The notes beneath the pieces were generated by a model that saw only the letters and a list, made by a program, of their open reading frames with translations, made no database searches and was not told where the DNA came from. A program made the position numbers and the translations under genes. Source: Bimastos eiseni (Eukaryota; Annelida; Clitellata; Crassiclitellata; Lumbricidae). Taken from it: 64,000 bases of DNA. The first letter of the stretch is position 1. Each line of letters opens with the position of its first letter. The stretch spans positions 30,559,565-30,623,564 of the forward strand of contig OY365810.1 of NCBI GenBank assembly GCA_959347315.1, read 5' to 3'. Below, in pieces: positions 42,313-54,173 of this stretch.

Positions 42313-45300
42313 CGATCAAATGGAAGCACTTCAAGGTGAAGATAGAGAAACGTGTAATCTTATACGACGATGAGCAAGTCGACCCCGGTGGCTGCAGCCC
42401 GCAATGGATTGTGAGAGCAGCGAACGAATGCAGGAAGGTTGAGAGGTTTTCAATGCGTTGTAGCCTTGTATACGCAGCGTCAGCTCTACAGAAGGGAGAG
42501 AGGGATCCAGAATTATTACAGAGTTACTATGAACTCTGTAATAATCTAGATTTGATATTTACTTGCTCAGATATGATACATGGCGTAATTCAAATTATTT
42601 TTTTCAGTGCATTCTCAAAGGCAAGACGTACTTATATTTGCATATATATTGCATAACGAAATCTGAAATTATTTTTTTCGGGGCATTCTCACAGATTACA
42701 GGGGCAAATTACTTGCTTGCTTAGAATTTCGAGTGGCAGATATGGTCAGCATTCAGATCATAGAAAAGGTCGAAGAGTCTGTTTAGTTTCCTATCCTTGC
42801 TGATGGGACATAGAATATTAGTACCCAGGAGCATCTATATTTTGTAATTTTGTCGGGAATTTGTTCCTAACAGACAGAACAGCTATGGCTGTGAAACGAT
42901 TTGTTTATTTTTTAGTGATATTTATAGGTGATGGAAGGAGAAGTGTCTGGCAGATGAGGAGGAGCGGGTTGATAGAAGTTATTGATCTGCAAATGATTGA
43001 ATTGAATGATATTACACAAGACTATAATTGTGATTTATCGTCTTTTCTGAAACTTGGAGAAACGTGAAGAAACACTTGGAACTTCGTAAGACATATTTTA
43101 ATCATGAGTTAGTCAGTTAGTCGAGACCTCTCCTCTAGAGAAGCGTCATGGCGCCCCATCAGTTCCATGTTGACTCCAAGCCTCCTTCCATCTAATCCAG
43201 TCTTCTTTCACCCCTCCTTCTCATCCATCGGCTCACTCCAGAACAATAAAAAAACAGGGCTTACGGGAGTTTAAGCCACTCCAGGGGCCTTCCTGCCTTC
43301 TAGGAGCTTACGGGGTTTTACACCCCTCCAGAGGCTCAGCAGGTGAAGAGGAAATCTACTGGTAATAAACATATACAGAAACGAACGAGCAAGCTTCATG
43401 AGCTATGGAGTTTTAGGCCGTAGGCCCACGGGACAGCTTATTTGCAAACAACTATTAACACACATACACAAAACGACACAAAGCCACAGTTCAACCGTAA
43501 CATCCATCCAATCCATCCAATCCATCCCACCCCTCCTCACAAACAAACCTCGCCGCAGTAAACCCATCCCACGAGAACCAAGCAGCGCAGTGACCTATAG
43601 AAGCAAAGCAAAACAACGAAGTTACAAAAGAGCTAAATAATATCATGAATGGAAAGAATCAAATGCTCCTTATGTGATAGGACATGTTGGTCGGCACCAC
43701 ACTGACACACATCAATAATATTGGAAATTACATGTTCAATCATGGCAGGCAGCGTTCAGCTGCTCGTGGAAGCATGCAGGTGCCGGGCATTGCGTTTTGT
43801 CATATATGACCGGGATCTTCTTCTTGGAACAGTCTTCAGCTTCACGTAGGTGCTATTGCGTAAACAGCTTCATTCAGGAAATATTTTGAAAAATAGTTCA
43901 ATGGACAGAAATGCTCGCTCGTATCTAGATGAGTTAGATAGCAGTGGCGGCATCAGCCTCTTTTGGTAACCATGCCAGGGCAGTCGTGTTTGTGGCCAGA
44001 CGATTTATGACTATAACAATAATTACAGTGAATCGCAACCTTAGAATTTTGACGATCACTGACCAAATTAGCTCGCCAAAGGGGTCACGGACACCCCTTG
44101 CCCACATAAGCTCGCCATAAAAGTTTAAGAAACTATAGAGTCCCCGAGTCAAGTATTCTTTATGCCAATGCTCAATTAGGTCGTCTCATACTATAGCAGA
44201 CAAGTAACAACAGTTTAAGCCTAGTATGGACATAATGTAGGCATTGGGTTATTGGGGATAGCCCTACACAGCTAGAAATTTGTCCTAAACTTTGTCAGAA
44301 TCAACGAACAATCTTCGGCAGGATTCATAGACAAATCTGCTACATCTGACAATCTTTCACTGAGCATTGCAGTTCTCAAGTGAGTCTTAACTAGTTTGAG
44401 ACAACTGAATGAGCAGATGTAACTGGAATTATACCACTCTGCGTGTTCCATCTTACTTGTGCGCGTTCTCTGCCGCTCAGTCTCCGACGTTCCAGCGCGA
44501 CGGGTGCTTCGCTCTTGTGGCCCAACTGTCAGGATTTTACTAGTCACTCAAGTCGTCGTGACTGGAAGCGCTCCAGACTAGGTACTTGCAGGGGCGCTAC
44601 ATAAGTGCTCATAATGAGTTAATTAATTAATTTATGATATGGGAATTCCTATCAAAGATTGGTAGCCTACAGTGTAAATCATGAGCGTGACGTGAAGACA
44701 TCGAACTATCAGATAGTAGTACTAATAGAAGTTTCAGTTTAATTGCACTGTGTGATTGCAGGGATCGCTAACGTCGCCCTCTTCTGTTATCGACACTTGC
44801 ATTGAGTTAGTTAGTCATACGTGCAGCGCCTATGTCAGGCAGTCGACTTATGAAGCGCTAATGTTTGCAATATAACAAGAAAGATTTGTTTGTGGATTGA
44901 AGAGAAACCAGGCGCTATATTAAATCTCATGCGTGTCACAACCCAGCAGCGTTGATTGTGAAGTGGTATGTATACAGGTCAAACCTACCTGAGGGGTATC
45001 GGGCTCACAGTGGCCGTTGTTGTTTTCCAGGGATGGAAACTCGTGGCAGCTATAGAAAACGGAAACACAGAAATTAAAGAAATCAGATAAAACAGTGGAA
45101 TATTATTTCTGCAAAAATGTGAAGACATTGGAAAATTTGGAATCATTGGCATTAATAATTGTAGGTCGATTAGGAACTCGTTCTATAACGGACGAAGCAT
45201 CAGCCGAGAGCGCATACATGTACACGTAGGAATGTAAACAGTATTGCTAAACACTGATGTGAGTCTCACCTTTCAGTGAACGAATGTCTCCAGCCAACAT

Positions 45301-46183
45301 GGCCATCTCTGCTCGGATGAGGTGATCGACATCGACTATTTCGACAACAGATATGTGACCGTCTGAATTACTTGATAGCCGATCGGTTTACTTCGGCTGA
45401 TATACTTGATTTTTGCGTCGATCAGGTTGCAGCTGATCGATTTGCCTCTTCAAATTCAACAATTCCGAAGATGATTTCAATTTCTGCTTCTTCTCTCTGG
45501 TCGATGATTTTCAACGATATTTCTGTTCAAGACGACAATTTTGCATCCAATCATTATATCTGATGATTATATCTGTCTTCAATAGACGTTGTTCCTGCGT
45601 AAGTGCATGTGCGACAAAATGTATTTCAAAATTTACACTTATTCCAATCGACGATTTTCTGTTATAGACGACAATTTCGTGTCGATCATTGCATATTTGT
45701 CGATTAGCGTCTTCAACAGGTACAGTTCTCATACACGTTCTTTAAATTTCTGGTCGAAATTTTCGATGATATTCTGCTCGAAATTGAATTTCCTGACAAT
45801 GAAACGATTGTTGGTTGATTTGTCTTCAAAAGTCATCGTTCTTTGTCGAAATATTCAACTCTTCATTTATGATCGAAGATTTTTGATAAATGTTTTGTTA
45901 AGTGTCTCACCTAACTCTTGCAAATCGATTTACCAAGTGAACGCAAATCGTTTCCAAGACAACAATCAGCAATGGGTTCAAGATGACGTCATAGGTGAGA
46001 CAAGCAGGTGACGTCTTCATAAAAATATACGTCATTTGTTTACTCGTTTTTTCGTCAAGAGAGCAAGTAGGTAAGTAAATAAGTATTTTCTTTAATACGA
46101 ACGCCTGGAAGAAGCTCGACATACATACATGCATGTAGGCCTACAGCAAAACATTTAACACGCACGCTGTACAATGGCAAAAG

Positions 46184-46420
46184 CGGTGACCGTTCACTTT
46201 GTCGCATTCATTTCGTCGCAGATCACTTCGTCGCATTCATTTCGTCGCAGATCACTTCATCGCAATTCGTTTCGTCGCATATCGGTTAGGGTCAGGTCAT
46301 GCGTGGTGAGGGTCGTTTAGGGTCAGGGTTAGGGTTAATATGGTTTTTAAAATGCGACGAATGATCTGCGGCGAAATGATCTGCGACGGACTGATCTGCG
46401 ACGAAATGAACGGAAACCGG
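46184..46420. mobile_element. Inverted-repeat element with TTAGGG-like core
   Basis: Ends (CGGTGACCGTTCACTTTGTC left; ACGAAATGAACGGAAACCGG right) are diverged inverted repeats of about 23 bases. Inside, arms carry TTCATTTCGTCGCAGATCA repeatedly on the left and TGATCTGCGACGAAATGAA on the right. The centre has GGTTAGGGTCAGG and CAGGGTTAGGGTTA. No coding frame. Confidence 0.7.
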
Positions 46421-46679
46421 CAAAATCTAGGTGGGCCTAGTTGAAAAGTTAAGTTATTGACAAGAGATAAATCCACATCCGACCTGGGACGACCCTATTG
46501 TGTGGGCACGTTGGCCCAGATGGTAGGCCGAGGCATTAATCTGTAGAAGCAAATAACCTCCTAGGATGTGATCTGAGTTTGTTACAATGAATGTAAAGAG
46601 GGATTCATCAGCACGACCACAAGGATCATCAAATAATGGCTGATCATAAGGGAGCATCCCATAAGTATTGCATCGTATC

Positions 46680-46900
46680 GTAGCTTTAGCTTTTATATAG
46701 CGCCTCCTTGAGAATAGCTACTGTTGTGAGGCGCTCTCAGCAAGGAAATCCCGTGGAAAATGAAAAGCCTTTAAAGAGTGAGAAGTCGAAGAAGAGAACT
46801 TGAGAAGCCAGTCATTATTAGAATAGTTCTTATTAAAGGTCCGAAGGATAAGTTAGTTTTCATAATCAGCCTACTAGAGGGCCAATTATGAGAAAGTCAC
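46680..46900 (-). mobile_element. LINE 3' tail fragment
   Basis: On the minus strand it ends AAGGAGGCGCTATATAAAAG and is preceded by GAGCGCCTCACAACAGTAGC, the tail pattern of the local LINEs. Coding remnants are poor. Confidence 0.45.
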
Positions 46901-49296
46901 CATTTTAATATGGGTTTCGAACCTTTCGGTATAGCAGGCTGGATGGTGATCTTGCTATATACGGTGGCGACGAATCTCATACCTCTGTAACCTCGAAAAC
47001 GAAACATTGAAGTCTTATTGCTTTAGTAAGAACGAAGCCACGAAGTTAGTCTGCCAGCACTCATAAGTTGAAAGTGACGTGTCTGATCATAGGTGGCGCT
47101 CCATATCGCAGGATTAATGCATATTCACTCGTTAAGTGATATCATACATAGGCCTACGCTGATAGGTATTTGACGAGTGTGGTCGTCGAGTCAGTGACCC
47201 ACCTCCTTAACCTCACTCTCTCTCCTTCTGTCTCTACAGACAACCGGACATCGATCTCTTGCTAACCCCGATTATATGGGGTAGCGCTCGTCGACACGCT
47301 GGTGCCCTTTGCGCTCAGCTCACTGCTATACTGAATTAAAGAACACGAATTCAGATATTCAATTATAAAGTTCGGATAATTAATTATAAGGGCAAATGCA
47401 CAATTTTTTATAAAGCGACCGTGCGGCTTGACTTGTTTATTTTTAACTGGATTGTTCGAGTGAGACCCTTCATTACATTTGCCCGTTTGAGGTCGCCCCA
47501 AGAGTCCGATCTGTTAAAAAAGAAGTAGGGGTGCACGGCTAGAATTGTGAGAATTTCTGGGAATCTGAATGCCCTTGTGGCAGAAGCTGATGCTTTCTGA
47601 CCCTCTAACCCCTCACAACCCCCTCCCACAAACAAATCGCATACTGGGTCGCCGTGCACGAACCGTGCTTGCCTCAGGATGAAATGTCTTTAATAAATAA
47701 TAATCCACCTTCGGGAGCAGGAGAACCGCGTTCCACACGCTCTTTAACGCTGATAGTATAGAGCGTAGAGTGCGTGGAGCGTGGACTGCGTCTCATACTC
47801 ATGAAAAGGCTGTCTACGCTCCAAACAATGTAGCTCAACGAGGCAGGAAAATAACCAGTTTACGTAAGACACGCCACGAGCTGCCGCATCACCCACAAAT
47901 TGTTCGAACATATCTTCCGAGCTGTATAATTGGCGTTAGAAGACTACTGCTTTCAAAAAGTAGACCTGTATTATAAACTAAAGTAAGTAAGGAAGAGTTC
48001 CAAATGAGGCACACCGTTATTTTCTTATTGCAACATCATATCAAATGCCGCCGTTAATACATAAAATATGCAATCTGTATACCACTTCTCGTTTTCAAGA
48101 CCTACGTGCAACGTCAATGAAGATAAATACTGCGTTGCATCAGCTACACGCTGCAATTCATAGATAGGAAGAATTAAAAATGAAGAAAAATCTACTTCTG
48201 CTATACGGAAACTGAACACAGGAATCCAAGAACATAATATGGACACGTCATCTGTACTTAATAGGTACGTACATGAAGACAGACGGCTGCGACGTCAGGA
48301 CAAAATATGTCTACGCATTAAAAGCAGTGTTAACGGACAGCAAAAATGAATTCAGTTACAATAACAATAATGCAGTATAAAGGCCTATAATTAGTCTAAG
48401 GTGCTAAGCGACTGTAGAATACATAGGTCTATTATCTATATAGCTACATGGTTCTATGTTCTAAGCGTTGGCCGAAGGCGTATAAACAGACCGCACATTA
48501 CGCTATAAATAGGCCATACAATATAAGACATCAAGTGCTAATAATATTAAATTATGCCTGCTCAAAATTGTTATTGCGGTTAAAGTGCAGTTATTTGACG
48601 TCACTCATCATTGTTGAACGTACGCAACGGAACACACACTATCTATAATGCCTTCTATAGTAAGGAGCTCACAAGAGCGCGTTGTTGCTTCTCTTGGCGC
48701 CGTAGACCTTCTGTGAGGTCAGCGTTTCCATGGATACGATACAATATATTCCACACGTAAAACTGACGTCGCAAGGGTTGCAATAATAGGTCGACGCCAC
48801 CGCAGACGACACAGCGTCCGAAATCGGCGCGCACGGGAACAGCTCGGACGTCGCCTTTGGGAAGCGCAGTCCGACCAACGTTTTAATGGGATTACCGTAA
48901 ACATCTGAAAATCCAAGATTGGTCGTTTGGAATATCGATGAAAGAGACGCCGACGCCCATTGGATAGAACGATATCGTCTGACGTCTGCCTTTGGTCTTC
49001 TGCTGGGAAGAAGTGAATCAAATCTTCTGACATCTGACAGAATTCTCTTTATCTGGAACCATAACAAGCTGAATGAAACCGACCTGACGCCTTCAGGTGA
49101 GAACATCGTAATCGCCCACAGATGATTCCATGTCGATCTTTGAGTGTCGTATAAACTGATATAATACAACGTATCACAAACTCGGCCCAATTCCAAACAA
49201 CGTCACTCCCAAAATAGACGAATGACCATCAATGCCAATATTTATTGACATGAAAACAATCCGATAACAATAACAATGTATGGATCAACGCATGCT

Positions 49297-49300
49297 CGTG

Positions 49301-49390
<90 letters not shown>

Positions 49391-49660
49391 TACTTTGTAG
49401 GCCGATATCCGTATGTATGAAAATGTGCATCATATATGTATGTATATACGTATATTTAATATGTATGTATGTATGTATGCATGTATGTGTGTGTTTGTAT
49501 GTTGATGTATGTATGTATGCATGTATGTGTGTGTGTTTGTGTGTTGATGTATGTATGTAGGGATGTAGGTATGTATGTATGTATGTATGTATGTATGTAT
49601 GTATGTATGTATGTATGTATGTATGTATGTATGTATGTATGTATGCATGTATGTTTGTAA
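49297..49660. repeat. (TA)n(TG)n and (TATG)n microsatellites
   Basis: TA repeat 49297-49326, TG repeat 49327-49396, then GTAT tetranucleotide arrays to 49660, ending 90 bases before the start codon of the orphan gene. Very long frames across it are artefacts of the repeat. Confidence 0.97.
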
Positions 49661-49749
49661 GTATGTGTCGATGAATCTCAGCATTGATGTATAAATCGAA
49701 ATCTTCAAACTTCTAAAGCGCCACTTGAGTGGACAAGTGCAATGGTGCC

Positions 49750-49839
49750 ATGGATGCAATTTTGAAGTCGCGCATGTTCCGAAAGTGCTTGAAGCAGAAG
49801 CGAAAGTTTGGAGAAGCCGTTGGAGAAAGAGAGATGAAG
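49750..49839 (+). CDS. Orphan gene exon 1
   Basis: 30 codons from ATG; ends GEREMK at donor AAG/GTAACA. The start is supported by the upstream in-frame stop and by phase agreement with the next exon. Confidence 0.55.
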
Positions 49840-51243
49840 GTAACAAATCACAAAATTTGAGGACAAGGCATCAGAGGTGAATGGAAGGAATGAAGAGTTA
49901 GTGGATAGGTGTATTAGAGGATCAGACTTTTTTTTATTTGGTCAGGAAGGCCTGTGATGATGGATTCTGTTTTGAAGGGTTGAGGCAGAGGAGACTGCAT
50001 TGACCACATTGAGTAACTGTTTGATCGAGGCGGAAAAATAGATTGACGAAGAATGTCGAGTGTCGTCTGTGTACAGATGGTGGTCAACAAATGAAGATTC
50101 TATGAGTTGTCTTAATGGTGAGGTATAACGGATGGAGAGGTGTGGACACGGGACAGAGCCTTGAGGGACACCACATGTGAGTGGGAGGGGTTGCGAAGCA
50201 GAGCAGTTCCAGATGTAGAGACCTTTAGGAACCTGTCATACAAACACATCACATATTTCATATTGCTATACAAATCAATATATCGATCGATCGAACGACC
50301 GATCAATCAATCAGTCGGTCGGTCAGTCAGTCAGTCAATCAATTAATCAATCAATGAAATTTAATATAGAGCCTATTCAAAATATCTACTAAGACTCTAT
50401 TCCTATTTATATCTATAGGGGCCTACTGCTAGTCCTATTCCTGTTGCTAACTCTCTGTTTTCTCTCACACAGCTCAGAAGACGTCTGTTTTGTAATTAGG
50501 TCTACTTGTTGCGATTTTTTTCGTTCTGCGCCTACATAAAATGAGATTGACGGTCCAGATATTTAAAGTTGATTTTGGTCCAGTCGTTTAAAGTTGATGT
50601 AAACCTTAACTGTTGATTTATGATGTTCCCTGCAGTGCAGTTCAATAAAGTACATACACACTTACAGCAAATTACTTAATTATAAGTTGTTAACATCTTG
50701 TAGGAAACATTGATACGCACAAAAGTCGTAAATTACATTAAGCATCTGCCGGCCTACTTCTCTGCGCGGATGGATCCAAAGCCGAAGGACAAGCGCCACG
50801 GGCTCATCCATGAATTACCCTACGAACAGATCGACGCTTTCGTCGACTACTACCGTCTGGAGCCGAGGAAAGTACTCCAACTGGGTCTCCAGCCGAGATT
50901 CGCCAGGTCCTGGGATGTTCGACGCTACGTGCCACTCCCCGTGACCCAGCCTTCGTTCCAGACGCTGTGCAGCCGGCTGCCGACTGTGCCGATGGAGTGG
51001 GTGAACAACTACGACGCCCGCAATAAGGTCAACATCGGCAACTCACTGAATCCCTTCGCGACAATGCAGAAGAGAGTCTGCGGATGGGGCTACGACGATG
51101 AGGGTGACTACAGGCGCAAGAGATCCGCCCTTGAACCCATTGACCTCCAGCGCTACAGACCCAAACCGGAATTCTTCAGATATCGCAACACACACTTTCC
51201 AAAATATCGAGTCACGCACTTCGCAGAAGCTGAAATCGTCTGA
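49750..51243 (+). CDS. Unrecognised two-exon gene, about 209 residues
   Basis: Exon 49750-49839 encodes a basic 30-residue start (MDAILKSRMFRKCLKQKRKF), with an in-frame TGA eight codons before the ATG and donor GTAACA. Exon 50704-51243 (acceptor CTTGTAG) continues in phase 0 for 179 residues to TGA at 51241. The product is soluble-looking: no signal peptide or membrane span, rich in Arg, Tyr, Pro and Phe, with HGLIHELPYEQIDAFVDYYR, RSWDVRRYVPLPVTQPSF, GWGYDDEGDYRRKR and a tail PEFFRYRNTHFPKYRVTHFA. Codon use and GC of the second exon stand out from the AT-rich surroundings. I do not recognise the family. Basic, aromatic-rich small proteins of this kind include axonemal inner proteins, but that is only a hint. 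Further 5' exons are possible. Confidence 0.65.
49860..50520. repeat. Repeat debris in orphan-gene intron
   Basis: 49900-50240 contains CACGGGACAGAGCCTTGAGG followed by GACACCAC, similar to 52345-52385 (CGAGAACGAAGCCTTGCGGA). 50280-50360 is a CAATCAATCAGTCGGTC microsatellite that leads into a minus-strand LINE tail (TATAGAGCCTATTCAAAATA) to about 50520. Confidence 0.5.
50704..51243 (+). CDS. Orphan gene exon 2 (terminal)
   Basis: 179 codons plus TGA, opening ETLIRTKVVNYIKHLPAYFS after acceptor CTTGTAG. The frame is open from the acceptor to the stop, with GC-rich third positions unlike the flanks. The first ATG within it (50710 by the alternative ATA) is not needed once exon 1 is joined. Confidence 0.75.
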   Translation, partial: ETLIRTKVVNYIKHLPAYFSARMDPKPKDKRHGLIHELPYEQIDAFVDYYRLEPRKVLQLGLQPRFARSWDVRRYVPLPVTQPSFQTLCSRLPTVPMEWVNNYDARNKVNIGNSLNPFATMQKRVCGWGYDDEGDYRRKRSALEPIDLQRYRPKPEFFRYRNTHFPKYRVTHFAEAEIV

Positions 51244-51600
51244 TCACAACATCATCCAGACATATTCTACATCGTCCAACCCACGTATAAATAATATACA
51301 TATACGATGTATGCATGTATTTATGTATGTATATATGTGTGTATGTTTGTATGTATGAATCTATGCATATGTACATATGTATGTGTATATGTACGAATGA
51401 ATGTGTGTGCGTGTATATACATGTATGTAAGTTTTTACGTGTGTACACATGCACAAATATAATATGTAAATCTGCATAGACTTGTGTGTATGTAAACATA
51501 TGTGTATGTATGTAAGTTTGTATGTGGGCTGTATATGTAGGCAATTAAGTTTATCCATAGAATTATTTACCAATAAAACAAAATATGCAAAATGAATCGA
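51244..51600 (+). other. Orphan gene 3' UTR with poly(A) signal
   Basis: The stop is followed by a degenerate TATG-rich stretch (51297-51540) and AATAAA at 51572-51577, a good poly(A) signal in the right place. Confidence 0.55.
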
Positions 51601-51855
51601 TGTCATCTGCTTTTATCAATCGTTTGCAGCGTCTTAAATCCATCTTAGTCCTAATATTATTCTGTATAATTATATACGGTTGCAGCGAGCGAGATAGGGT
51701 AGAGCCTGCTATTTGGTCACACGAAAATAGCGACCATCGGTTGATGACTTTTGCGTTGAGATAACGGCAGCTAATATAATTCATTGGATTAGATAAACAT
51801 ATTATAGTAGTCTAAGTCAGAAAGCCAATGATGAGTTAGTGTAGACACTGTAGAC

Positions 51856-52326
51856 CAACGTTTCCCAATCTTTTTTGACCGTGGAACCCTTTTGATCAAA
51901 ATATTGTTTGACGGAACCCCCTCAAAAATTGAACATAGGCCTACTCTGGTGTAAGTGCAAACATCTGAGAATGCAGACAATTAAGAGACATGGCCGAGAT
52001 TGGATTAATTGTAATACAAACATCGATGAGAGTGACATATGAATTATTCTCTGTCGTATAAAAGATATACACAGATGCTAATTAAGCATAGCTAATTAAG
52101 CATAGCTAATTAAGCATAGCTAATTAAGCATAGCTAATTAAGCATAGCTAATTAAGCATAGCTAATTAAGCATAGCTAATTAAGCATAGCTAATTAAGCA
52201 TAGCTAATTAAGCATAGATAATTAAGCATAGCTAATTAAGAGTCCCCATTTGTGCGCACTGAACATTTTCCGCGTAACCCGTTTCTTCACCTCACGGAGC
52301 CCTAGGATACAGTTTGGGAAACGCTG
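51856..52326. mobile_element. 471-bp hAT element carrying a 14-bp tandem array
   Basis: Left end CAACGTTTCCCAATC, right end TTTGGGAAACGCTG. Flanks CTGTAGAC (51848-51855) and CTGTAGAT (52327-52334) agree at 7 of 8. GTGGAACCC on the left and GGAGCCCTAGG on the right extend the inverted ends. Confidence 0.9.
52077..52240. repeat. 14-bp tandem array (AGCATAGCTAATTA)
   Basis: About eleven nearly identical units, one carrying a G/C to A change (ATAGATAATTA). The array lies wholly inside the hAT element. Confidence 0.97.
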
Positions 52327-52455
52327 CTGTAGATGATGAACAAGATTGGCCCGAGAACGAAGCCTTGCGGAACACCGCCGGTGATTGCGTGATTGTGATG
52401 AGGTTTCCGATGTTTCAACTAAAAAAGAGCGGAAAGAGAGACAGGACTGAATCTG

Positions 52456-52660
52456 TTGAAGAGCAGTGGCAGTAAACGTGTTTCAGTTTCTACATGTCCC
52501 TCAATTGTCCATGCTTCTGTCTGTTCCTGCATCGACTATTGCAATTCTCTCAAATTTAGTTTACCAAAGGTTCGTTTATCTTCTCCTCAATCTCATTGCA
52601 GCTTGAGACTTATAGCTTGCCTGCCTCGTTTCTCTCACATCTACACTTATGACCGATGAA
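52456..52660 (+). mobile_element. LINE reverse-transcriptase fragment
   Basis: A + frame reads VHASVCSCIDYCNSLKFSLP, then LRLIACLPRFSHI. This matches the HAFVxSRIDYCNSLLxGLP...ARLI pattern after the catalytic core of CR1/L2-type reverse transcriptases. Short, no catalytic motif. Confidence 0.8.
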
Positions 52661-52796
52661 TAAAATTAGTTAACTTTCTCTGGAAATAGCCTACACCAGG
52701 TTAGAACGCAGTCATAAGCTCTGGAACAATATCACTGAAAATAAACCACATTGTAACTTGAGTCTTTTCATTTCAACATATCATTGTATAAGAACA

Positions 52797-52853
52797 TAAT
52801 ATAGGCCTATAATATATATTAGGCCTATAATATATATTAGGCCTATAATAGCC
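52797..52853. repeat. TAGGCCTATAATATATAT tandem repeat
   Basis: Three units around the palindrome TAGGCCTA, a word that also recurs singly in the window. Confidence 0.85.
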
Positions 52854-53560
52854 GTATCAATGGAGAACATTATACCCCAAACACAATGGATTCGTCAAAC
52901 ATTTTGACCAGTTTATTCCAAGAACGAGGTGTGTGTGTATATAAAGGACTAATCGAGCAGCTCTCCTCGTCTAAAAGAACCGCAAGCCAAGTGGGTGGAA
53001 AAGGAGGGAGTACGCATAAGATGCCGATATTTATGTCTTATTTATTCCAGAATAATGGAGACGTCAGCTCGAAAGACGACGTAAGGACCCATTGTGCTTG
53101 TGATATAATGTACTTCGTCGATGAGGCTACATATATCATTTTCCTTATAGGCCTACAACAATATGTTGAATCCCACTTTGATATAAGTCAATACACGTCG
53201 TAATATATCACCTCAAGGAAAGGATTCGATACACGCACTTAGACGACAATTGCACAGCATTATACATGATTATACAGAATATATATTATGTTCAAATACT
53301 ATATATGCTCCTGTTGCTCTATCTCAAGTCTTTATTTATATATATACATGAATGATTTATGTATATAAAAATGTAAATGACTTCCTGGTGATTGGATCAA
53401 TCCATTGTAAATATGACTTCCTGTTGAAGGGGAATCAACGATAGTCACCATACGGCCTCAGATGAATATCAAAGATCTTGTAAAGCGACTATTTCCTGGA
53501 CTCTTAGATTTCTGTACACTCAAACATTCATAACAACGAAGACTACGCTTACTTCTGGGC

Positions 53561-53564
<4 letters not shown>

Positions 53565-53597
<33 letters not shown>

Positions 53598-53632
53598 GTG
53601 TGTGTGTATGTGTGCGTGTGTGTGTGTGTGTG
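53565..53632. repeat. (TA)n(TG)n microsatellite
   Basis: TA run, then GTGTG with single interruptions. Confidence 0.95.
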
Positions 53633-54034
53633 AGCTATCCCACCCATCTAAAAGAACCATTTATTTACAAAGATATTTGCGCTAACAGCAGAATAATATT
53701 ATCATCGATTGTTTCACTCAATTGCTATTCCCAGTCAGATCCAAAGGATTTGGTGCCATTGATATTTAGTTCAACAAACAACAGAGAAATCCACCACCCC
53801 AACCAACTCACCCCTCGCCACCCAACGTATTATTCCCCACCCATACACAGCTATTGCATTTACATGTACACACAGACACCAATACAGGTGTGCCCAGAGG
53901 CCTACCATATATGTGACATGCGGTGAGTTGCGATAGTCCATACGGCCTGCCACCTGCGCATGATGTGCCCACCAGTTTATCGTGACGTCACAACGTTCCA
54001 TCTCCGTTTCTCTGACCTCTCCTTCCCCTTCCAT

Positions 54035-54081
54035 CCGTCTGTCTGTGTCTGTGTCTGTCAGTCAGTCTGTCTGTCAGTCTA

Positions 54082-54166
<85 letters not shown>

Positions 54167-54173
54167 CTCTCTC
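54035..54173. repeat. (TCTG)n(TC)n microsatellite
   Basis: CTGT tetranucleotides run into a long TC array; both strands give spurious long frames. Confidence 0.97.

Larger units (their letters stand above)
34981..49749. other. Intergenic region between Kv4 and the orphan gene
   Basis: No coding exon that I can support. A possible Kv4 poly(A) signal (AATAAA) lies near 36938. Contents are a GTACT-rich diverged element (35970-36680), a LINE end at 37846, a hAT MITE at 38463, SINE copies at 41449 and 42168, an inverted-repeat element at 46184, a LINE tail at 46680 and a CpG-rich open block at 48690-49100. Confidence 0.55.

Noticed and set aside
42336..42656. 106-codon frame on +
   Set aside because: Starts in a SINE flank, AT-rich second half, no motif.
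47242..47340. Acceptor-like CTCTACAG followed by about 32 open codons (QPDIDLLLTPIIWGS...)
   Set aside because: No partner exon, no recognisable product; too short to support.
48669..49196. 175-codon minus-strand frame
   Set aside because: No motif, and the opposite strand is equally open; not called a gene.
49276..49846. Long frames on both strands across 49276-49846
   Set aside because: They translate TA, TG and TATG microsatellites; only the last 90 bases on + (49750-49839) look coding.
52886..53203. 105-codon frame on +
   Set aside because: No recognisable family, no clear splice or poly(A) context.
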